Source: Clostridiales bacterium UBA4644
GTDB lineage: Bacteria > Bacillota > Clostridia > Oscillospirales > Butyricicoccaceae
NCBI GenBank assembly: GCA_002405755.1
Contig: DHMK01000078.1
Location: forward strand, 34,658 to 55,130
Length of the DNA stretch: 20,473 nucleotides
Direction of reading: 5' to 3'
Numbering within the stretch: the stretch's first letter is position 1; the number at the start of each line of letters is the position of its first letter. Shown here piece by piece: positions 15,253 through 20,473 of the stretch. The notes under the pieces are model-generated. The model was not told the origin of the DNA, did not search any database, and was given only the letters and a program-made list of their open reading frames with translations. Both the position numbers and the translations under genes were made by a program.

Positions 15253-16194
15253 ATGTCATTTTTTGATAAGATCAAGCAAGGCCTGAAAAAGACCAAGGAG
15301 AGCACCGCCAGCTCCTTCAACGCCGTTTTCGCGGCCTTCCGCACGGTGGACGAGACGCTGCTGGCCGATCTGGAGGACGCCCTCATCATGGCGGACATCG
15401 GCGCTTACACCGCATCGGAGGCCATCGACGAGCTGCGCCGGCGCTCCAAGCGCCAGAACCTGCAGACCAGAGAGCAGGTCGTCGACTGTCTTTGCCAGGT
15501 GCTGGCGGAGAAGATGACCCCCAACAACGGCCTGCAGCTGAACACAAAGCCCTCCGTGATCCTTGTGGTGGGCGTCAATGGCGTGGGCAAGACCACCACC
15601 ATCGGCAAGCTGGGCGCAAAGCTCACTGCCCAGGGCAAAAAGGTCCTCTTTGCCGCAGCCGATACCTTCCGGGCTGCCGCCGCCGATCAGCTGACCATCT
15701 GGGCGCAGCGGGCCGGCGCGGATATCGTCCGTCACGGAGAAGGGGCCGACCCCAGCGCCGTCATCTTCGATGCCGTCACCGCCGCCAAGGCGAGAAAGTG
15801 CGACGTGGTCATCTGCGACACGGCGGGCCGCCTGCACAACAAGCAGAACCTGATGAACGAGCTGGAAAAAATGAACCGGGTCATCCAGCGGGAGCTGCCG
15901 GAGGCCAGCGTGGAGACGCTGCTGGTGCTGGACGCCACCACCGGGCAAAACGCCATCTCCCAGGCGGAGGGCTTCAACAGCGTTACCAAGCTCACCGGCC
16001 TTGTGATCACAAAGCTGGACGGGACGGCCAAGGGCGGCATCGCCATCCATGTGAGCGCCGATCTCAGCGTCCCGGTGAAATATATCGGCGTGGGCGAGCA
16101 GGTGGACGATCTGCTGGAGTTTGACGCCTACGATTTTACCAGGGCCTTTTTCGACGGCGCGCTGGACGAAGCCGCGCCGGCAGAGGAAGCATAA
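15253..16194 (+). CDS. ftsY: signal recognition particle receptor FtsY
   Basis: GTPase that receives SRP-bound ribosomes at the membrane and hands nascent membrane proteins to the translocon. The 313-residue protein has a short helical N-domain (about 1-95) without the long acidic A-domain of enterobacterial FtsY, which is normal for Gram-positive bacteria. The G-domain has the P-loop GVNGVGKTT (107-115), DTFRAAA (137-143), DTAGR (189-193), TKLDGTAKGG (253-262) and GVGEQVDDL (279-287), which closes the SRP-type GTPase. AAGGAGG at 15238-15244 supports the start. It lies between smc and rph and probably shares the smc transcript. Ffh is excluded because the C-terminal M-domain is absent. Confidence 0.96.
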   Translation: MSFFDKIKQGLKKTKESTASSFNAVFAAFRTVDETLLADLEDALIMADIGAYTASEAIDELRRRSKRQNLQTREQVVDCLCQVLAEKMTPNNGLQLNTKPSVILVVGVNGVGKTTTIGKLGAKLTAQGKKVLFAAADTFRAAAADQLTIWAQRAGADIVRHGEGADPSAVIFDAVTAAKARKCDVVICDTAGRLHNKQNLMNELEKMNRVIQRELPEASVETLLVLDATTGQNAISQAEGFNSVTKLTGLVITKLDGTAKGGIAIHVSADLSVPVKYIGVGEQVDDLLEFDAYDFTRAFFDGALDEAAPAEEA

Positions 16195-16212
16195 AAGAAA
16201 GGGGAGCGCGCC

Positions 16213-16941
16213 ATGGCCAGACACGACGGCAGAGCGCCGGGGGAGATCCGCCCGGTTTCCATCATTCCTGATTTTATCCTGTATCCGGAGGGCAGCGTTC
16301 TGATCTCCTGCGGCAATACCAAGGTGATCTGCAACGCTACCGTGGAGGAGAGCATCCCGCCCTTTTTGAAGGGGCAGGGGAAGGGCTGGGTCACGGCGGA
16401 ATACAATATGCTCCCCCGGGCCACTCAGACCCGCTCGCCCCGGGACATCAGCAAGCTCAAGCTCAATGGCCGCGCTGCGGAGATCCAGCGGCTCATCGGC
16501 CGGGTGCTGCGCTCCGTCACCGATCTGGACGGCCTGGGCGAACGGTGCATCACCATCGACTGCGATGTGATCCAGGCAGACGGCGGGACCCGCTGCGCCT
16601 CTATCACCGGGGCCTTCTGCGCGCTGGTGATCGCCCTGGACAAGCTGCGGCAGCAGGGCGTTTATGCCGATCTGCCCCTTTACAGCTATGTGGCCGCCGT
16701 CAGCGTGGGCGTGGTCCACGAGACCCCCGTCTGCGACCTGGATTATCTGGAGGACAGCGGCGGCGAGGTGGACTTCAACTTCGTCATGGACGACGAGAGC
16801 AACATCATCGAGCTGCAGGGCACCGGCGAGGAGCGCCCCTTTTCCAAGCGGGAGCTGGACGAGATGTATCTGCTGGCAGAGGGCGGCATCAAGCAGCTCA
16901 TCGCCGCCCAGAAGCGGGCGGTGGGACACCTGTTCCGCTGA
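16213..16941 (+). CDS. rph: ribonuclease PH
   Basis: Phosphate-dependent 3'-5' exoribonuclease that trims extra nucleotides from tRNA precursors. The 242-residue protein is the family length and begins with the typical RHDGRAPGEIRPV. Other marks are CGNTKVICNATVEE (about 33-46), GWVTAEYNMLPRAT (about 58-71), GRAAEIQRLIGR (about 86-97), the DCDVIQADGGTR stretch (about 116-127) and DLDYLEDSGGEVDFNFVM, which carries the conserved acidic active-site residues. AAAGGGGAG before the ATG supports the start. It comes 18 bases after ftsY and 20 bases before rdgB; the rph-rdgB pair is common in Firmicutes. Confidence 0.96.
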   Translation: MARHDGRAPGEIRPVSIIPDFILYPEGSVLISCGNTKVICNATVEESIPPFLKGQGKGWVTAEYNMLPRATQTRSPRDISKLKLNGRAAEIQRLIGRVLRSVTDLDGLGERCITIDCDVIQADGGTRCASITGAFCALVIALDKLRQQGVYADLPLYSYVAAVSVGVVHETPVCDLDYLEDSGGEVDFNFVMDDESNIIELQGTGEERPFSKRELDEMYLLAEGGIKQLIAAQKRAVGHLFR

Positions 16942-16961
16942 AGAAGGGAGAGAAAACGCCC

Positions 16962-17552
16962 ATGAGATCTTATGTGATCGCTACCAACAACGCCCATAAG
17001 CTGGCGGAGATCCGCGCCATTCTGGAAAACGATTCCCGCCGCTTCCTGTCCATGGCGGAGGCGGGCATCCATACCGACCCGGAGGAGACCGGCGCAACCT
17101 TTGAGGAAAACGCCCTGATCAAGGCCCGGGCTGCCTGCCGTGTCTCCGGCCTGCCTGTGCTGGCCGACGACAGCGGTCTCTGTGTGGCTGCGCTGGGCGG
17201 CGAGCCCGGCGTCCATTCCGCCCGGTATTGCCCGGGGAGCGACAGCGACCGGGTGCAGTTTTTGCTGCAAAGACTGGAGCAAACGCCGGAGGGGCAGCGG
17301 GACGCCTGCTTCGTCTCCGTCATCGCCTGCGTCTGTCCGGACGGGACGGAGTTCACCGTCCGGGGCGAATGCCCCGGCGTGATCCTGCGGGAGAGCCGGG
17401 GCCGGGGCGGCTTCGGCTACGATCCGGTGTTTTTCCTGCCGGAGGAGGGCTGCACCTTTGCGGAAATGCCCCAGAGCCGGAAAAACGCCCTTTCCCACCG
17501 GGCCAGCTCGCTGGCGAAAATGAAGGAAGCGCTTTTGGCCCGGGGCCTTTGA
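16962..17552 (+). CDS. rdgB: XTP/dITP diphosphatase (RdgB/HAM1 family)
   Basis: Hydrolyses deaminated purine triphosphates (ITP, dITP, XTP) to monophosphates and so keeps them out of DNA and RNA. In 196 residues it shows the nucleotide-binding TNNAHKLAEI (8-17), TFEENALIKA (46-55), the metal and base site ADDSGL (68-73), PGVHSARY (82-89), GFGYDPVFF (150-158) and SHR (178-180), all in family order. The ATG at 16962 fits the family N-terminus; a GAAGGGAG ribosome site lies 11 bases upstream. An open frame runs far upstream into rph, but its sequence there is an Arg/Gly-rich shadow and is not part of the protein. Confidence 0.95.
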   Translation: MRSYVIATNNAHKLAEIRAILENDSRRFLSMAEAGIHTDPEETGATFEENALIKARAACRVSGLPVLADDSGLCVAALGGEPGVHSARYCPGSDSDRVQFLLQRLEQTPEGQRDACFVSVIACVCPDGTEFTVRGECPGVILRESRGRGGFGYDPVFFLPEEGCTFAEMPQSRKNALSHRASSLAKMKEALLARGL

Positions 17553-17591
17553 GATGAACAGAAAAACAGAAAGATTCGAGGATAGAACACC

Positions 17592-17894
17592 ATGCTCACA
17601 AGCAAACAACGGGCCTTCCTGCGGGGAATGGCCAACACGATCCCAACCACCCAGCAGATCGGCCGGGACGGCGTTACCGATGCGGTGTGCCGTCAGGCGG
17701 AGGAGGAACTGAAGGCGAAGGAGCTGATCAAGCTCAAGGTGCTGGAGGGCTCGCTTTTGACGGCTCGGGAGGCCAGCGAGCTGCTTTGCCAGGCCATCGG
17801 GGCAGAGCCGGTGCAGTGCATCGGCAGCCGGCTGGTGCTGTATAAGCCTTCGCCGGACAAGCCCAGGATCGTCCTGCCCCGGGAGCGGGCATGA
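17592..17894 (+). CDS. yhbY: YhbY/YqeI family RNA-binding protein (CRM domain)
   Basis: Small CRM-domain protein linked to assembly of the large ribosomal subunit. It has 100 residues, the usual size. It begins with the family-typical LTSKQRAFLRGMAN, carries the loop motif GRDG (24-27) in the place of the CRM GxxG RNA contact, and continues with VLEGSLLTAREASELLCQAIGAE and GSRLVLYK, the domain end. The ribosome site (GAGGAT at 17578-17583) is weak. It starts 39 bases after rdgB and overlaps the next gene by ATGA. The neighbourhood of nadD, yqeK and rsfS matches the Bacillus yqeH-yqeM cluster. Confidence 0.92.
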   Translation: MLTSKQRAFLRGMANTIPTTQQIGRDGVTDAVCRQAEEELKAKELIKLKVLEGSLLTAREASELLCQAIGAEPVQCIGSRLVLYKPSPDKPRIVLPRERA

Positions 17895-19054
17895 GAGTCG
17901 CCATGTTCGGCGGGACCTTCAACCCGCCGCATCTTGGACATATGGCGGCGGCCCGGGCCTGCGTGGAGACGCTGGGGCTGGACCTGCTTTTGCTGATGCC
18001 CGCCAATCTCCCGCCCCACAAGGCTCTTCCGGAGGGTTCTGCTTCGCCGGAGCAGCGGCTGGAGATGTGCCGCATCGCGGCGGAGAAGCTCCCCAACTGC
18101 CGGGCCTCCGATCTGGAGCTGCGCCGCCCCGGCCCCAGCTATACGGCAGACACCGCCGCCCTGCTGGCGGAGCAATACCCCGGGGCGGAGCGCTGGCTGG
18201 TGGTGGGGACGGATATGCTGCTTTCCTTTGACCGCTGGCGTCAGCCGGAGCGCATCGCATTGCTCTGCCGTCTGGCCGCTGTAGCCCGCAGCGATGAGGA
18301 CCGGGCTGCGCTGGAGCAAAAGGCGGCCCAGCTGCGCCAAACGCTGGGGGCGCAGGTGGACATCATCCCAAACGCCGCCCTTCCCGCCGCATCTACCCAG
18401 GTGCGAAACGGACTTGACGCGTCGCTGCTGGATCCGGATGTGGCGGAATATATCCGGCAGAAGGGGCTTTACCGTCCTTCGCTGGAGACGCTGCGGCAGG
18501 CTGTTCAAAAGCGCGTCAGCGAGAAGCGCTTTGCCCACATTCTGGGCTGCGAGCGGCTTGCGGCGCAGCTGGCGGAGAAATACGGCGCAGACGACTATAC
18601 CGTCCGGGCATCCGCCATCCTCCACGACTGCACCAAGGGCCTTTCGGAAAAAGAACAGTTGCTTTTGGCGGAAAAATGGCATATAATCACTGATTATGGA
18701 ACAGAAGACTTCTCCGCCCTGATCCATGCGGATACCGGCGCGGAGACGGCAAAGCGGGAGTTTCGCATGCCGGACGCCGTGGTCGAAGCCATCCGCACCC
18801 ATACTACGGCGGCGGAGCATATGACCCTCGTCCAGAAGATCCTCTATGTGGCGGATCTCTGCGAGGAGACCCGGACCTATCCCGGCGCGGCGCAGCTGCG
18901 GGCGCTGGCGCTGACGGATCTGGAGGAGGCCTATATCGCGGCGCTCCGGCGGACTCTGACCTTTGTGCGATCCCAGGGGAGGACCCCTTATTATAAAACA
19001 GAGCTGGCCCTGCACGCCGCTCTGCAAACGCCTGAAAAGGAGGAAACAACATGA
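17891..19054 (+). CDS. nadD: fused nicotinate-nucleotide adenylyltransferase / YqeK HD-domain phosphohydrolase
   Basis: One 387-residue protein with two enzymes. Residues 1-196 are NadD, which joins ATP and nicotinate mononucleotide to make deamido-NAD: GGTFNPPHLGH (7-17), MPANLPPHK (36-44), SYTADT (83-88), GTDML (106-110), a STQVRNGL motif (168-175) and the terminal YIRQKGLY (187-194). Residues from about 198 are a YqeK-type HD domain with the metal set His216, His245-Asp246, His279 and Asp322 (YVADLCEETRTYPG); YqeK proteins hydrolyse Ap4A symmetrically to ADP. The reading frame crosses the junction without a stop or internal start signal. In Bacillus the two are separate adjacent genes. Both active sites look intact. 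It overlaps yhbY and rsfS by 4 nt each. Confidence 0.93.
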   Translation: MRVAMFGGTFNPPHLGHMAAARACVETLGLDLLLLMPANLPPHKALPEGSASPEQRLEMCRIAAEKLPNCRASDLELRRPGPSYTADTAALLAEQYPGAERWLVVGTDMLLSFDRWRQPERIALLCRLAAVARSDEDRAALEQKAAQLRQTLGAQVDIIPNAALPAASTQVRNGLDASLLDPDVAEYIRQKGLYRPSLETLRQAVQKRVSEKRFAHILGCERLAAQLAEKYGADDYTVRASAILHDCTKGLSEKEQLLLAEKWHIITDYGTEDFSALIHADTGAETAKREFRMPDAVVEAIRTHTTAAEHMTLVQKILYVADLCEETRTYPGAAQLRALALTDLEEAYIAALRRTLTFVRSQGRTPYYKTELALHAALQTPEKEETT

Positions 19055-19431
19055 CGGAAATCACCCCCAAGGAGCTGATGGAGACCATCGTTTCGGTGGC
19101 CGACAGCAAAAAGGCCCGGGATATCGTGGTGATGCAGGTGACGGGCCAGACCACGCTCACCGATTACTTTGTCATCATGACCGGCACGTCCAACACCCAT
19201 ATCCGTGCGCTGGGCGATGAGATCGAGCTGCAGGTGAAGGAACGACTGCAGGTCCTGCCCCACCACCGGGAAGGCGTTACCTCCAACTGGGTGCTGGTGG
19301 ATTATAACAGCGTGGTGGTCAACATCTTCCAGAAGGAAGCCCGGGAAATGTACGCGCTGGAGCGGCTCTGGAGCGATGGTACCCGCATCGATATCTCCAA
19401 TCTGACGGTAAAGGAAGAAGAAAAGCAATGA
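19051..19431 (+). CDS. rsfS: ribosome silencing factor RsfS
   Basis: Binds ribosomal protein uL14 on the large subunit and blocks subunit joining when nutrients are short. The 126-residue protein shows the family pattern DIVVMQVTG, DYFVIMTGTSNTHIRAL, then WVLVDYNSVVVNIFQKEAREMY and the closing LERLWSD. The AAAGGAGG ribosome site (19036-19043) is strong, eight bases upstream of the ATG, and the start overlaps the nadD-yqeK stop as ATGA. It overlaps leuS in the same way. Linkage of nadD, rsfS and leuS is also known in Enterobacteria, which supports the assignment. Confidence 0.95.
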   Translation: MTEITPKELMETIVSVADSKKARDIVVMQVTGQTTLTDYFVIMTGTSNTHIRALGDEIELQVKERLQVLPHHREGVTSNWVLVDYNSVVVNIFQKEAREMYALERLWSDGTRIDISNLTVKEEEKQ

Positions 19432-20473
19432 AATACGAGTTTGACCGCATCGAGAAAAAATGGCAGAAAAAATGGGAGGAGACCGGCGCTTTCCACGCCT
19501 CCAACGACTACAGCAAGCCAAAGTTCTATGCGCTGGTGGAGTTTCCCTATCCCTCCGGCCAGGGCCTGCATGTGGGCCATCCCCGGTCCTACACCGCCCT
19601 GGACATCGTGGCCCGCAAAAAGCGGATGCAGGGCTATAATGTGCTCTATCCCATGGGCTGGGACGCCTTCGGTCTGCCGGCGGAAAACTTCGCCATCAAG
19701 AACCATGTGCATCCGGAGCACTTCACCCGGGAAAACATCCGGCATTTCAAGGAGCAGATGATCTCTCTTGGCCTGAGCTTCGACTGGAGCCGGGAGGTGG
19801 CCACCATCGACCCGGATTATTATAAATGGACCCAGTGGATCTTCCTGCAGATGTTCAAAAAGGGCCTGGCCTACAAGGCCTCCATGCCCGTCAACTGGTG
19901 CACCAGCTGCAAATGCGTCCTGGCCAACGAAGAGGTGGTCAACGGCGTCTGCGAGCGCTGCGGCGCGCCGGTGATCCGCAAGGAAAAGAGCCAGTGGATG
20001 CTTGCCATCACCAAATATGCCCAGCGGCTCATCGATGATCTGGACAAGGTGGACTATATCGAGCGGGTCAAGATCCAGCAGAAAAACTGGATCGGCCGTT
20101 CCACCGGCGCGGAGGTGGATTTTAAGGCCACCACCGGCGAGACCCTCACCGTCTTCACCACCCGGGCCGACACGCTGTTCGGCGTTTCCTATATGGTCAT
20201 CTCTCCCGAGCATCCCCTGCTGAAAAAGTGGCTGGAGCAGATCGAGAACCGGGCGGAGATCGAGGCCTATCAGCAGGAGGCTGCCCGCAAGTCGGATTTT
20301 GAGCGCACGGAGCTGGCCAAGGACAAGACCGGCGTCCGCATCCGCGGCATCGAGGCCATCCATCCCATCACCGGAAAGCCCGTGCCGCTGTTCGTCTCCG
20401 ACTATGTGCTCATGGGCTACGGCACCGGCATCGTCATGGGCGTTCCCGGCCATGACCAGCGCGACTGGGACTT
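19428..20473 (+). CDS. leuS: leucyl-tRNA synthetase, N-terminal part (cut by window end)
   Basis: Charges tRNA-Leu with leucine. 348 full codons are visible, about 40 percent of a normal LeuRS. The Rossmann part has the HIGH-type motif His48-Val-Gly-His51 and the following GWDAFGLPAEN block. A four-cysteine zinc site (Cys158, Cys161, Cys175, Cys178) sits in NWCTSCKCVLANEEV and CERCG. The CP1 editing domain then starts, with WIGRSTGAEV (221-230), the Thr-rich TVFTTRADTLFG (241-252) and GTGIVMGVPGHDQRD (332-346), whose conserved Asp is needed in other LeuRS to reject mischarged amino acids. The frame has no stop up to the window edge. The KMSKS loop and anticodon domain lie outside. The start overlaps rsfS by ATGA; no T-box leader precedes it. 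Confidence 0.96.
   Translation, partial: MKYEFDRIEKKWQKKWEETGAFHASNDYSKPKFYALVEFPYPSGQGLHVGHPRSYTALDIVARKKRMQGYNVLYPMGWDAFGLPAENFAIKNHVHPEHFTRENIRHFKEQMISLGLSFDWSREVATIDPDYYKWTQWIFLQMFKKGLAYKASMPVNWCTSCKCVLANEEVVNGVCERCGAPVIRKEKSQWMLAITKYAQRLIDDLDKVDYIERVKIQQKNWIGRSTGAEVDFKATTGETLTVFTTRADTLFGVSYMVISPEHPLLKKWLEQIENRAEIEAYQQEAARKSDFERTELAKDKTGVRIRGIEAIHPITGKPVPLFVSDYVLMGYGTGIVMGVPGHDQRDWD

Noticed and set aside
13101..15398. A 765-codon minus-strand open frame over smc
   Set aside because: Leu/Gln/Gly-rich shadow of the coiled-coil codons, no domain marks and no ribosome site; smc is certain in this interval.
15256..16929. A 557-codon minus-strand open frame over ftsY and rph
   Set aside because: Covers two firmly identified genes and shows only biased-composition sequence.
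19040..19440. Possible T-box or other leader before leuS
   Set aside because: The space is fully coding for rsfS, and no T-box core or terminator hairpin was seen.
1..20473. tRNA, rRNA, CRISPR, insertion sequence or prophage genes
   Set aside because: No cloverleaf-like element, regularly spaced repeat array, transposase, integrase or phage protein was found by reading both strands; small structured RNAs cannot be fully excluded by eye.

Overview
The window looks like a chromosomal piece of a GC-rich Clostridia member, probably from the gut Oscillospiraceae/Eubacteriales. This rests on Firmicutes-type gene pairings (smc-ftsY, rph-rdgB, yhbY-nadD-yqeK-rsfS), strong AGGAGG-like ribosome sites, sigma-A promoters with TATAAT boxes, a lipoprotein-anchored Opp/Ami transporter, and teichoic-acid-type CDP-glycerol genes. 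The lineage is inferred from gene content only. No mobile element, integrase, CRISPR array, rRNA or tRNA gene was seen.

Region 1 (1-610) is a long AT-rich, gene-free regulatory region. It ends in a clear sigma-A promoter (TTGTCA-N17-TATAAT, 461-489) and carries an imperfect 26-bp direct repeat (22/26 identical, 109 bp apart) whose second copy covers the -35 box. Region 2 (611-8305, + strand) is a six-gene operon: a complete oligopeptide ABC importer of the Opp/Ami kind (lipoprotein receptor, two permeases, two ATPases), then an N-acyl-D-amino-acid deacylase that overlaps oppF by 8 nt. Peptide import is thus tied to an intracellular hydrolase for acylated D-amino acids. Two hairpins between oppA and oppB probably set the excess of receptor over permease.

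Region 3 (8317-11457, - strand) is a compact three-gene cell-surface operon: flippase, CDP-glycerol glycerophosphotransferase, glycerol-3-phosphate cytidylyltransferase. It has a consensus promoter (TTGACA-N17-TATAAT) on its upstream side and a bidirectional terminator shared with the deacylase on the other. It lacks the rest of a teichoic acid pathway.

Region 4 (11578-20473, + strand) is a housekeeping run: smc, ftsY, rph, rdgB, yhbY, a fused nadD-yqeK, rsfS and the 5' part of leuS. A strong extended -10 promoter lies before smc. The last four genes are joined by 4-nt ATGA overlaps. They serve chromosome segregation, membrane-protein targeting, tRNA 3' processing, nucleotide sanitation, ribosome assembly and silencing, NAD synthesis and leucyl-tRNA charging.

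I see no clearly new molecular system. The points most worth a second look are the Opp-deacylase operon, the repeated element at its promoter, the orphan glycerol-phosphate cassette, the NadD-YqeK fusion and the OppD that has lost all four cysteines of its usual C-terminal motif.
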